Below are positions 40,689-51,787 of a stretch of 64,000 nucleotides of DNA, one piece after another. The stretch's first letter is position 1. Every line of letters starts with the position of its first letter. The DNA comes from Tethya wilhelma. Its lineage: Eukaryota > Porifera > Demospongiae > Tethyida > Tethyidae. The notes under the pieces were generated by a model. That model searched no databases and was not told the origin of the DNA. It worked only from the letters and a program-made list of their open reading frames with translations. Position numbers and translations under genes: made by a program. The stretch lies in contig CAXIPT010000001.1 in NCBI GenBank assembly GCA_964030475.1, forward strand, positions 8,504,722 to 8,568,721. Reading direction: 5' to 3'.

Positions 40689-41509
40689 TTAATAACATTG
40701 CTTGAGGCATTACATCATCTCATGATCTATAACTGCTGACATATTATACATACAACCATGCATTTCAAGTTCAATATTTCTGTCTATTGCCCACCCATGG
40801 CCTCATCACTGTATCACTATGACCAATAGCTACATTATTTATGCCAGTTTGCCTTTGTGTATTCATGCAACGATACATCCCCATTTTGGGTGCCTGCCAC
40901 TTACAAATGTTCACTACTGTTGTTAGTGAAGCATGTATTATAATATACATGATGCTAGCCCTTCCCACTGCATTGAAAACACATGCATGTATGATTAATG
41001 AATGTGTATCGAGACTCATGATGATGGCCAACAAAAGTCTTGTAGGAGGTAAGTACAATCATACCTATACCTGAAAAGATGCATGTTCCCTCTTTCAAAA
41101 CCTTTCAAAACCTTAAAAAACTGCATGTGTACAGTATCGATCGTCCCGTTGGTAGATAATGCTAGATATAATTTTAAGTATAGCTTTAATTTATTTTAGT
41201 TCATTACAGTAAATCTTAAGTCAGTGACCTATGGTGCCCCAGGTACCCAACGAACCATGAGTACTAGTTCTCTGAGAGAGTGTCGGAGAGTGTTATTTTT
41301 TGGTTTTGTCCTCAGAGTCTGCCAGTTCACATGAACAAGCTAATGTGGGCTGCAATTAGGCCTCGGCAGAATATTCTAGAAGAATTTTAGAAGAATAGGT
41401 AGTCTATTTTACAATTTGAAGAATAGGCACAATTTTCAACTTTACACTGCACATGCGTAGTAAGCACATCCACCACGTGTATTAGTAACTAATAGTCTAT
41501 ATCAACTTA

Positions 41510-42820
41510 ATTTGACTGCTAGATCTAGTATACAGTCTGCTAGACTAGAGTAAGCGATCAATTTTCGGCCACATCAATTATCGGATGTCGTTTCTGACTT
41601 GCCTGTAGATGCTACTGCTTCTAGACTACTACCACAAGATAGCCCATGAAAAATTACCTTAGTCTCGTGTAGCCAGACCCCCGGCTTTCACTCTGTCTAT
41701 CCATATAGGTACCGCGGAGTGAAAGGGGTCTGGCTACGTATGCGAGACTAATAACTTCAAGCCCTACCCGGTACCCACTTACTATAAGGCTTCCAGGCGC
41801 CAAAAAAGGGGTATGTCCGAAATAACCTAAATTCAGACAAAATTATTGTATTTCAAACAGCAGCTCCAAGAGACCTAGAAACTTATTCCAGAGCTACCAA
41901 AATTAATCTGAAAATCCAAGAATTTCAGTTAATTTTCCTACTACTAAGAGAGGGCCTAGTTGCAGCTAGCACTGTCGATAAACTAAGCTGAAATATTATT
42001 GAGGTCGAGTGATCTAACTTCGGACACCAATTTCACTTTTTTTGGTAGACTTAGGCATGCAGCTACTGAGCAGGCAAGCACGTTTTGAATAGATTCACAT
42101 GTAGAACAGCTTACAGTTAGCTTCTGTATGTAGTTTGAAGTTGTTGTGACCATTTTCATATGTGTCAGTAGTCCATGAATATACATGATCATACCTACAG
42201 ACCATACCAATATGGGTGCGACTTGGAAATATCTAGCAAAATATTGGGCAAAGCAACATCAAACTATATGCAGAAGCTAAAAATAAGCTGTTCTACATGT
42301 ATATCTACTCAAAACTCGCTTGCCGCCCAAGTAGTTGCTTAAATCCACCAAAAACCGTGAAATTGGCGTCCGAAATTTGATCACTCGACCTCAATGATAT
42401 TTTGGCTTAGTCTATCGATGGTGCTAGTTGCAACTATAGGCCCTCTCTTGGAATATTAGTAGCACTGAGGAAGATTGAACTTCTTAATTTCCAGATTTGG
42501 TACCTCTGGCATAATTTCGTAGGTCTCTTGGAGCTGCCGTTTGAAATACGCTAATTTTGTCCGATTTTAGGTTATTTTGGACACACCCCTTTTCAACACC
42601 AAGAAGCCTTATAGTAAGTGGGTGGGGCTTAAAGTTTGCACAAACCACACAAACCTAGGTAATTTTTAATGGGTTATCTTGTGGTAGTAGTCTCGAAGCA
42701 CTATATAGCATCTATACACTACAGGCAAGTCAGAAACAGCGTCCGATAATTATTGATGTGGCTGAAAATTGATCGCTTACTCTAGCTATGAGTCTGACAG
42801 TTAAGTTTAAATTCTAGTGC
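41510..42820. repeat. Giant imperfect hairpin (about 600-bp arms, about 110-bp loop)
   Basis: The left arm (about 41510-42140) is the reverse complement of the right arm (about 42250-42820) at roughly 80-85% by eye. Matching landmarks: TAAGCGATCAATTTTC / GAAAATTGATCGCTTA at 41551/42762, and GAGGTCGAGTGATC at 42000 versus its complement at 42387. The loop is around 42141-42250. A nested 89-bp palindrome interrupts only the left arm. No open frame of note. Outside both arms the motif GAAGAATAGG recurs in direct orientation. Confidence 0.85.
41661..41749. mobile_element. Nested 89-bp palindromic MITE in the hairpin's left arm
   Basis: Ends AGTCTCGTGTAGCCAGACCC and the complementary GGGTCTGGCTACG...CGAGACT; absent from the matching position of the right arm, so it inserted after the hairpin formed. 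Confidence 0.75.
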
Positions 42821-43473
42821 TTACATGTGCCCCAGTTCACCTAATGTTAGGGGTTATATATACTGATAATAATAAGAAATGAACAATTAAAATGAAAATT
42901 TTGTGTCAATTTGTTGTACAGAGAAGCTCATGAATAATTAATATTTGTTGAAGAATAGGCAACATCCATTTGAAGAATAGGTGAATGTCTTGAGAATAAT
43001 ATATTTGAATAATAGGCAAAAAATTTAAACTCGATATTCTGCCCAGCTAGCACTAGCTGCAAAGAAATAAACTTATGAATGCAGTTTCGGAAGCCAATCT
43101 ATTAAGGACTTAGTACACAAAGGTTAATGCAAAGTCCATTATGGTATATAGATGTACATAATTATTCAGACATGTAATATATTATGTTATAATAAAAAAA
43201 TCTAGATTGAAATATCACACCATAGCAGCATGAGATACTCATGCACTTGCACAACTTATGTATGCACTTGAAAGTAGTAAGCCATACAAAGTGAAGCACA
43301 TGCATACATAAAGCCTTGAAAAACACATTATGCTTTATTACTCAAAAGGATAACTCAAGAGGCATATCAACTATATTATATGGAATCTATAGGACCCTTA
43401 TAATTCATTGAGAGCAAAATACCAATACGTCTACACGTGTGAACACTGACAACTATATAATAGACAAGTTAGA

Positions 43474-44433
43474 ATGATTAGCTCGATGTGTGGATCATTT
43501 CTCTTGCTCACTGTTGCTTTGGTGATATTTGGCTTCTCTGGTTCTGCAGCCGGTTGGAGTGCTGAGTTTATGTCCTACAACTATCCTGATAGCACTATTG
43601 CAATCAGCGATAATCGTCATGCACTTGTTGAGCGTACCAGTCAACCAGTTAAATGGACATTTACTTGGCCAGGGTTGTGTGGTGAAGAAGGTAGCGTGTC
43701 ATTTCAACTGAAAGGGACAAACCTGTATCTGCGTGTGCGACAGAACAAGGAATTGTATGCTGATCCATTGGAGAACACTGTTCAATACAAAAAAGATTCC
43801 TGCTTCTATATTTCTTATAATCCAAACAAAAACTTTCCTTTTCATGTATACATACGACATATCTATTACCCAGGCAATGTTGTTTGATACTTTAAACATT
43901 TTTTGCGTTTGGATTATTTCGATGGTATTACTGTTCCTCCTGGTGACTCAATAAAAGAAGATGCAAGTTTTCAAATTGTGAGGCCTTTCTGCATAAAATT
44001 AAAGTCATACAACTATCCTGAGAAATTCATCGGAGTGACTAGAGATGCAGTCTACATCAAGCCCGAAGCTGATCTATGGGTAATCACTAATGGATTATTC
44101 AATACTGACTACACCAAACCAACTATTTCTTTACGATCATGTAAGGATGCTACCAAGTTTCTACAGTACCGTGGAGACGATCGCTTGGTTTACTCCAAAG
44201 AATTCAGTGGTTATCAAACTTACCCTGAGAGTGTTCGAAAAAATGCTTCATTTTTCTTAAGGCCAAACAAATTTTACAAGGGTTATGGTGCTTTTGAGAG
44301 TATCACCCAGCCCAATTACTTCCTACGTCACAAAAACAGTCGTATCCGAATGGATCCGTTGGATGATACTGATCTTTTCAAGAAAGATGCTAGTTTTGAT
44401 GGGATCACAGTAATCAAGCCTGACTCAGAATAG
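43474..44433 (+). pseudogene. Secreted AbfB-type beta-trefoil protein with one in-frame TGA
   Basis: A 320-codon frame broken only by TGA at 43885-43887; the frame is otherwise continuous across it. The intact paralog at 47495-48490 has Arg at the matching position, so a CGA-to-TGA change explains the break. Signal peptide SFLLLTVALVIFGFSGSAAG. Repeats of the form YLRVRQN...YKKDSCF, FLQYRGDDR...VRKNASF and YFLRHKNSRIRMDPLDD..FKKDASF are the AbfB beta-trefoil pattern, which in fungal and bacterial proteins binds arabinose side chains. It may be a young pseudogene, a null allele, or a base-call error; a truncated 137-residue product is possible. Confidence 0.8.
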
Positions 44434-44689
44434 AACAATTATCAGAATATTGATAAAAAAAGAAACAGTTAAGTTGTCGTAATAGCTACATTTATAATTT
44501 TTGTAAGCACAATTCCCTCGGACTTAGAAACATTTAAATTGTTTCTACTCTTCAGTTTATCAAAAATTAATGATAATTATTATAACTTGAGACTGATGAT
44601 ACATAATTAATGCATGCGGCAACCATGTATGCACTGTGTAAAGACTGACGAAAATTTTTACCACTTTTTAACATTAAGTTGCTATTTGG

Positions 44690-44940
44690 CGGTACTAAGT
44701 CTCATCTACCAATCCACCAAATTTAATTCCCTGCCAAATTTTCCAGCTATAGGGTACCTTATAATGTAAATTAAAATCCGCTAATATTTAGCGCGCATGC
44801 ATATACATATGTACGTACGTATGCATATCGTACATGTGATCACGGTAGCTGGCTCGCTCTACCAAATTAAAATTCGCCAAATTCAAAGTTCGCTCAATCC
44901 GGCAAATTTAGTTCCCACCAAATATATACGGTATGCTGTT
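44690..44940. repeat. Degenerate GCCAAATT-type MITE remnant
   Basis: CCAAATTTAATTCCCTGCC-like blocks near 44713 recur in inverse at 44860-44925, and the right end reads ATATACGGTA, as in the TACCGTA family at 30545 and 49125. Boundaries are eroded. Confidence 0.45.
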
Positions 44941-45884
44941 GACCCAGGCCTTAAGTACACAGAATAGAGAGAGGCTTCCTTGAAACTAGCTATCTCACCT
45001 ACCAATACAGCCACTTTCTCAGGTCCCATGCAAGCCTGGCTTGAATAGCAAGGTTCCACTGTAGGTGTCATGGTATTACGACAAAATTAATCATGATGTG
45101 CTAATGCCAATGAACATATAGTTCTATTGGCAAAGTTATTTCATAATGTCAATAAATCCAATGATTTTGCACAGCTTAGGTCTATGGGTGCTCAAGCCAT
45201 GTCTCTCTTTACTAAACATTGTTAAGCTATGTTTGAACCAGCTGTTTGAATGCTCTCCATCAAGCTATAGCGTGAATAGGTTTGACTATCAGCCATTTAA
45301 TTAATGAGCTCTCAAATCATGAATAAGCTATAATCAAGTGCACATTAGAAGAAACAAGAAAGGATTTATATAGTGATTACTAAATGCTATATTATAGGTA
45401 ACAAAGTCAACAATTCTTTTTTATTCAAAGGTCACAAAATTAGGTCAGCCACGCACTTATCTGCAACCGTGGAGCACACAGTCATGCAATATAATATCTT
45501 TAATAGCATCCCTAGCTTTTCACACATGCACAATACCATGTATACATAATACACAATGTATATACGCAATGTCAACTTCTTTTACAAAGAGGTGAGTTTG
45601 AAGGTGTACTTAATGGGCTAACATAACAGTTACTGTTCATTAATGTATGGTGATAAAAAGATCTGTGTATGCATGCAAGGAATGGCACCAAGTGAATTGT
45701 TTCATATATAGCTTCCATTGGCTGTGCCCATCAACTACATCACTATGCAAAGTAGTCAACATGTACCAATTTGTATCTAGAACATGGGAAAAAGCAAGTC
45801 TAGTTGTTAGGAACCTAATGCAAAATCTTTTTTTGCACACAATGTCATACTACACCCTGTGAAAACAAGTGGAAGCTACTACAG

Positions 45885-45945
45885 CCATTCAGAAAAAAAT
45901 ATTAAGAACTTCTTAATATTAATTTTTTTGTCTGAAGGGCTGTGA
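45885..45945. repeat. Short perfect-stem hairpin
   Basis: AGAAAAAAATATTAAGAA is followed by its near complement TTCTTAATATTAATTTTTTT; a fold-back remnant in otherwise featureless DNA. Confidence 0.6.
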
Positions 45946-46284
45946 GAAGTCATAACCGTTACGAGCTAGATAAGTTAAATTTCTTACCGATTGTGTTATG
46001 ATGCCTTCCCTACTATGGAATGAGTACCTTTACTTATAGGCACCATTTAATGCATGGTAAAACTATAGCCATTGAGCAGTGAAGCAGTGAATATCAATTG
46101 AAATTTATAATTGCATGCATGGGATAATACACACAATTTTTAAAAGGTTTGCACAATTCCAGTGTACTTTTCAAGAAATAAGTAATTCAAAACATAAGCT
46201 TAGGGAGTTATTAACTTTTTGCTGCAATCTGGACTTGATGAAACACAAACGCACACATGGACTGGGTCTGAAGAGATAAATGAT

Positions 46285-46505
46285 AAATGGTGGCTTGTTC
46301 ACCATTGACTCAGACTCCCAACCTATGGGTAGGCGGTTCGAGTCCCTCCAGTGCCACAGGTATTTCTTTCCCATTTTCTCTTTCGAGCTCTGCCTAGGAG
46401 TTAACTCAGCTATACCCCAAAAAATGAGGAGGTAAATTTCACCGCATCCTGCGGAGGGGATGTAAAGCCGTCTGTCCCGGAGGACCTGATATTCCACATT
46501 CCGAT
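46285..46505 (+). mobile_element. tRNA-derived SINE
   Basis: The head (about 46289-46358) has tRNA layout: GTGGC at the 5' end pairs with GCCAC at the 3' end, and GGTTCGAGTCCC is a near-perfect Pol III B box. A body follows with AAAAAATGAGGAGGTAAATT and GGGGATGTAAAGCC, a tail that recurs in degenerate form at 58110-58190. A functional tRNA is unlikely given the irregular anticodon arm and fused tail. Confidence 0.7.
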
Positions 46506-47494
46506 GCTACACTAATGCTGTTAACTCTAATAATCCACCAAGTTTATGCATGAATCCAGAATCGTCAAAATAAACCACACCAACTTTCTCAGTTGCATAA
46601 TTTCCAGGGAAGAAAGTAATTGATTTGTGACCTTTGCACTATCCATTCCTACCTATATACCTGCTGGTTATAATTGAGAGGTAATAATAAGAAAGTGTAA
46701 TCCTTGTACATTGTTGGAGTTGTGTGCACTGCCGTGATAACAATTTTGGTATCAATCTGTAGCGCTAGGATAGAGCTTCAAGAAAATCCAATCGCCAAAA
46801 ATTCCTGCTGCAGGCAAAACAAATTGTTCCCACTTTTTGTTGACCTACTTCAGCACTATACCGTTTATTGGAATGATGGCCTCTGAAAACGGCAGTGTAG
46901 ATTCATGTAGGAGCGTCTGCTGGAAGTGAGACTTGATTTTTCAGAAAGAGAAAGAGTTGCTCTATTCAAATGCTGGATAAACCTAGCTTACACTTGCCCT
47001 GATTCAGAAAGATTTTTTTACATACCTGTGAAAATATTGGAAGTTTGCGGTGAGATAATTAGCTTGTGGAATGTGTTTTCGTAGTACTCCCTGAATTTTT
47101 AATGTTTGTATTGCGAGTGGACTGCTTCCCTAACGACTGTTTTTAGCCAGTTTTGAGTGAACAGATAAATGAGTGCACACATTCATACAGTGTACATGCA
47201 TGTACATGCTTCACACATGGCACATGCATCTGTTGCAACTTACAAACAGATCATTTACAAACGACTGGCCACTATACCTCACCTATATAATTTTTATTGT
47301 TTTTCCATGCACCACCTTATTTCTGAACATCAGTGTGCCATGTGCCAAGGAGACAATTTCATGCATGGCAAACAATGGGAGGAGTTACAAGATGAGGTGT
47401 GTAAAAAATTCATTAGGTTTCATGCATGCAGCAATCTCAAACTCCTAGAGAATTATTGCACTATCCAAGAGTTATAGTTCAGCTATTATCAGCC

Positions 47495-48490
47495 ATGTTT
47501 AAGTTGCTATATGGATCAGCTTTCCTATTCATCATAATTTCTGTGGTGATACTAAGTAGACATTGTGGTTCTGCTCAGTTTGATTTCAGTATGACGGTTG
47601 AACTAATGTCCTACAACCGACCCGATTACAACATTGGAGTTGACAATGAATATTGCGCCCTCATTAAACGTACTGCTAAGCCAGCAGAATGGATAGAGGT
47701 GTATTCCCCATGGTCTGGAGTATGTGATTCTGTGTCTTTTCGACTGAAAGGAACTAACCGCTATCTACGTGTCAGGAAAAACAAGCAATTGTATGCTGAT
47801 CCACTGGAGAACACTGATCAATATAAAAAAGATGCATGTTTCAAAGAAAACAATGGGGTTGCAGCTGGTCAAAGATACTTCAATCTAGAAAGTCTCCAAT
47901 ACAAAGATCATGTTGTTCGCCATTTTAAGTACTATCTTCAACTGGACAACTTCAAAGGTGCAAATGATTTACTAAAAAATGATGCTACTTTTCAGTCCAA
48001 CCGGCCTGGTGAGTGTGCAAAGATTCAGGCATACAATGACCCAAACAAGTTCTTTGGACTCACTGGAAATGAAGCTTACTTGAAAGCTGTACTTACTCTA
48101 TGGGCCTCAACATATGGACTATACTCTCCTGATAGTAGTCCTCACAACAGGAAGACAATTTCTTACCAATTATGCAATGATGCCACCAAGTTCCTTCGCT
48201 ACAGAGGACAGGATCATAAACTTTATTTGGACACTATTGACTACAAAGATGATCCTCAGGCTGAGAAATTTCGAAAACAAGCATCATTTTACTTCAGGGA
48301 ACCAAAGTTTTTCTTTGATGCTAAGACCCACACACACACAGTTGCATTTGAGAGCATTGAAAATCCAAACTATTACATTCATTCAAGCCAGGGTGATCGT
48401 CTCCAAGTAGACTTATACAAGGATACAGATATATATAAGAAAAGGGCTAGTTTTAATGTGAAGTATGTGTTCCCCAACACCAAAAAATAA
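47495..48490 (+). CDS. Secreted AbfB-type beta-trefoil protein, intronless
   Basis: 331 codons from ATG 47495, followed at once by a signal peptide (LLYGSAFLFIIISVVILS). The mature protein has repeated trefoil units: NRYLRVRKNKQLYADPLE then YKKDACF, FLRYRGQDHKLYLDTI then FRKQASF, and NYYIHSSQGDRLQVDLYK then YKKRASF. The spacing between a tyrosine-leucine-arginine or histidine strand and the K-x-A-S/T-F strand matches AbfB domains. About two trefoil domains fit the length. No catalytic module is attached, so a secreted lectin-like sugar-binding role is a reasonable inference. Tandem paralog of the broken copy at 43474. Confidence 0.78.
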   Translation: MFKLLYGSAFLFIIISVVILSRHCGSAQFDFSMTVELMSYNRPDYNIGVDNEYCALIKRTAKPAEWIEVYSPWSGVCDSVSFRLKGTNRYLRVRKNKQLYADPLENTDQYKKDACFKENNGVAAGQRYFNLESLQYKDHVVRHFKYYLQLDNFKGANDLLKNDATFQSNRPGECAKIQAYNDPNKFFGLTGNEAYLKAVLTLWASTYGLYSPDSSPHNRKTISYQLCNDATKFLRYRGQDHKLYLDTIDYKDDPQAEKFRKQASFYFREPKFFFDAKTHTHTVAFESIENPNYYIHSSQGDRLQVDLYKDTDIYKKRASFNVKYVFPNTKK

Positions 48491-49124
48491 GATTCCTTTC
48501 AACAATTAATATAATATGAGACTGATCAAGATTGAAACTATATAGTAAACCTGGTGTGCATAATTTTATAGCCAAAAGCATCACACATACATTATAATAT
48601 TGTATAATGTAGAAATATTGATGTTAAAAAGTTTGACAACTTGGTTTGCAAAATCAAAAAAATTAATTATATCAATATTGATAAACTAAAATTTGACAAT
48701 TTACAATCTCTGTCTGTCTTGCAAAGCACCACTGCATAATCACCAGCAAACAGTGGCATCAGTGGCCATCATTACATTCTAGAAGCTATAAGCACTCAAA
48801 AAAGCACAAAAGCCTTTATAATATCTCAGTAGCCACAGCATTAATTTGGACAGCAAAAATACATTTTTACAAGATGATTTGGATTCATAAATATGCATCA
48901 ATTTTGTCACTAGTTTAAGAGCTGTCTTTCTTGAGAATTCATTTCAATTGGACAGACAGTTAAAAACAAAATGACAGTATATTGTAACCCTCACATGTAG
49001 ATCGGCTTAATAATAAAGAGAGACAAACGGGAATATATCTTGTAATTAGAATATACATGTACACATTCAACTACAACTTGTTATAGACAAGAGACAAGAA
49101 TGCCACCACAGAAATGCATGTGTT
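48491..49124. other. Intergenic, AT-rich
   Basis: No gene or structured repeat seen. Confidence 0.5.
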
Positions 49125-49334
49125 ACCGTATAGCGGGAAATTTTTGTGGGGGAAAATTTTTTGCGAATTTCGCGGTTTGGCAGCTTTCCGCGAAAATTTT
49201 CCCCCACGAAATTTGTAAGGTGTGTGGTCATCACGTACTGTTGAGACGCAATCCACGAAAATATTCCCCGTGAATTTCTATTCAAGACAAAAACGCAAAA
49301 ATTTTTCCCCACGAAAATTTCCCGCTATACGGTA
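49125..49334. mobile_element. MITE with TACCGTATAGCGGG termini
   Basis: Inverted ends CCGTATAGCGGGAAATTTT and complement, flanked by TA (49125 and 49333-49334), as in Tc1/mariner-type insertions. The interior is AAATTTTC/GAAAATTT-rich and self-complementary. Confidence 0.85.
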
Positions 49335-49689
49335 AAATTTTCTGCAGCTGTTAATATAATGTTATTTGACACCATTTTTCATAAAAATGAAATGTAAACA
49401 TGAATTCTAAAATAAACTGAGCTAGGTTTAGTCCTCATGAATGCCTTATTAGGCAATATGCAAAGCAGTCATGACTATACTATGGGATATATAAAGGATA
49501 GGAATTAACAAAAATCAGGCATAAATCTTCATTTACGTTCGTACTTGAGAAAAAAGCTAACTAATGTGAAAACATCAAAAGGGCACACTCAGAACAGGTC
49601 TTATAAAGTCTCAGTAAGTTGTACAATTTAAAAAAAACATTATTACGCTATTAGGTTGTAACAATTAGTTAACAATAATTAACATCAAC

Positions 49690-51002
49690 ATGAAGTCACA
49701 ACCGGTTTTAAATTGTGAAAACTGGATCATAGTACTTCTCATTGTAACTTATGATTCACATATCTTCAGCGAATTAAGATTTACTATGTGAAACCCACTG
49801 AGGCTGCAAACTGTCCTATCAATGACTCCACACCATGTCTTACTTTATCTGAGTATGCATTGAAACCAAACAACTATTTTGCCTCAAATGTATCATTGAT
49901 ACTGCTTCCAGGAACACACATACTCAGTTACAATTTAGCTCTCACAGATACTGACTACATAGGACTGAATACAGTGGACACTCTAGATTCTACTATACTT
50001 TGTAGAGAACAACCCCAAAGCCTAGTATTCACTTTTAGCAATGTAGAAATAGTTGATGTGAGTGGAATTGAGACAATTGGCTGTACGTGGAATATTTCCA
50101 TGGTGAAACAATTTCTGATACACAATACCACCATCCAAAGTCGAGAATCAAGGATTAGCATAAACAATGGTTGATGTAGTTAATGAACTTTCTCGTAGCA
50201 GTTAACTCAAATGTTATTGTACCAAAACGTTTCGATCCTGTGGATCTTCCTCAGTTGGTTAGACTGAGCTTGACCGGAAGCACAACCAGATAAAATAGAT
50301 GAGATGAGAATTGCGGTGATGTAATGGGGGTGTGGCATTATGATTGGATGGTGATATGCCTGGTGAACAGATGATGGGGTGAGAATGATAAATAAAATAA
50401 ATAAGATGAAAATAAGATGAAAATATAAAATATAATAGAATAAAAATGAAATGAAATAAATAAATAAATAAATAAGTGAGTGGATAAGTGATGTGAGAGA
50501 GAGTTATGGCTTGTGGTAGTTCAGGGTTTGAGCAATGGTGCCCATACTTCACTCAGTTTCAGACCACAGTCCAGGTTGGAGTTGGATGTTGTTTGTTTGA
50601 TGAAGATGGCTTCTAGTACCCTCCTTCTCCAATAGTTCTCTTCCTGTGCCACTACTTCAGCATCCTCCCAGTTGATGGCGTGTTGGTGAGTCCAGGCATG
50701 TGTTGCAATGCTGTTCTTCATGTTCGCTTTCTTTACTGCATACTTATGCCTTTACAACAGCATAAACAATGTAACAGCAATTATTTCAAAGAGCATATTC
50801 ACGGCATTTAATACTTTGAACAACAACTTGGTTACTAAAGGAGGAGTCTTCATGATCATTGATAGCAACCTTACAATTCGAGAGAGTAAATTCGCTAACA
50901 ACACAGCACAGAAAGGTGGAGTTCTTTATTCACTGCAAAGTCAAGTGATTATCTATAACAGCAGTTTCACTAATAACACAGCTCAGGAATGTGGTGTACT
51001 GG
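49690..51002 (+). pseudogene. Truncated duplicate of the beta-helix receptor-like gene
   Basis: Near-identical to the start of the gene at 53295 (for example KPTEAANCPINDSTPCLTLS). Three lesions break it: small insertions shift the frame in the signal-peptide region, a 589-bp retroelement fragment interrupts it at 50170-50758, and homology ends abruptly at about 51002 after GTGGTGTACTG. Upstream flanking DNA is also partly shared (49336-49460 versus 52510-52620), so a segment of at least 1.5 kb was duplicated. Only about 230 of some 1500 codons are present. Confidence 0.88.
50170..50758 (-). mobile_element. 5'-truncated Penelope-like retroelement fragment, 13-bp TSD
   Basis: The 589-bp insert is bounded by the 13-bp direct repeat AGCATAAACAATG (50157-50169 and 50759-50771). 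On the minus strand it encodes the end of a protein, including EENYWRRRVLEAIF and LDCGLKLSEVWAP, which I recognise as the C-terminus found after GIY-YIG domains in Penelope-like elements. It ends with a GAAACGTT-containing 3' region typical of that group. A (TAAA)n stretch lies inside (about 50455-50475 on plus). Confidence 0.7.
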
Positions 51003-51676
51003 TTACTTTCATTGGAATGGCAGCCTACATGTAACGGTATGACCTGGCCACCTGACACAAATACACAACTAGGCTAAGCATGATCTTCCTAACACAATAA
51101 AGCATGCCATACCTGAAATCTGTCTTAGTCTGCCAAGATAATTACACTACCCAAAAAACAGAGCTAAATATGGATAACTTGGCATATGATGTACAGTACT
51201 AAGCACTGTAGCCATGCAGCCTATATAGTCTTAATCTCTGGAAACTTAGCTTAGTTAGATGCAGGGATAGTGAGGCTGTGTAGTAATAGCATAGGTTTCA
51301 AAAGTTAGGCTACCAGGCTCTTAAAACCAGCTTTAGACGAACAGCAAAATTCAATTTGCTAATACCACTCCTTTGTATTGCACTTAGGCTAAGTTTTCTC
51401 CAAAGCCTTTCTGCTTACAGGCTTGAAGCTTGCAATAAGCCAGCAATAAGCTACCAAAAGTCTGAAAGAAGCAAGTTCTAGAGCTCTCTTTGTAAATAAA
51501 AAGAAAAAGGCGTAGCTACTTAGTGTTATTGTGATAGGCGTTTTTAGTATTGTGTGCATTACCTACATTATGTAATTGTATCACTTCCGGTAGTGTAGGC
51601 AAGTTGATACGTAGGCGAAATGACTGTAGGCGAAACGTTACGAAACCAGCACAAATCCAGTCCAAGCTCTACTCTA

Positions 51677-51787
51677 TTTCTAGATAACGTACACTACACA
51701 GGGCATGATTAATGGGTGCAGTTTCAAAGCGAAGTGTTCAAAGAAGCACAAAAGCCTCAGGTCTCAGAAACTACAGCGTTTTGCAAG
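51677..51787 (+). repeat. Dispersed repeat, copy 2 (111 bp)
   Basis: About 89% identical to 6181-6291 over the full 111 bp with the same right boundary. Its left neighbourhood (51640-51676) is also loosely similar to 6151-6180. Confidence 0.8.

Larger units (their letters stand above)
45000..47494. other. Intergenic region between AbfB paralogs
   Basis: Apart from the hairpin and SINE listed separately, I see only AT-rich DNA and short chance frames. Confidence 0.5.

Noticed and set aside
41301..43060. CRISPR-like or satellite interpretation of the repeated GAAGAATAGG motifs around the hairpin
   Set aside because: Only about five irregularly spaced copies, no constant spacers, and a eukaryotic setting.
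45885..45945. Bacterial-type terminator hairpin
   Set aside because: The genome is eukaryotic; the stem is a small fold-back repeat unrelated to a gene end.
46289..46358. Functional tRNA gene
   Set aside because: B box and acceptor pairing are good, but the anticodon arm is irregular, no Pol III terminator follows, and a SINE body is fused to it.
45640..47477. Several 60-108 codon frames between the AbfB genes
   Set aside because: No start context, domain or paralog; composition typical of random AT-rich DNA.
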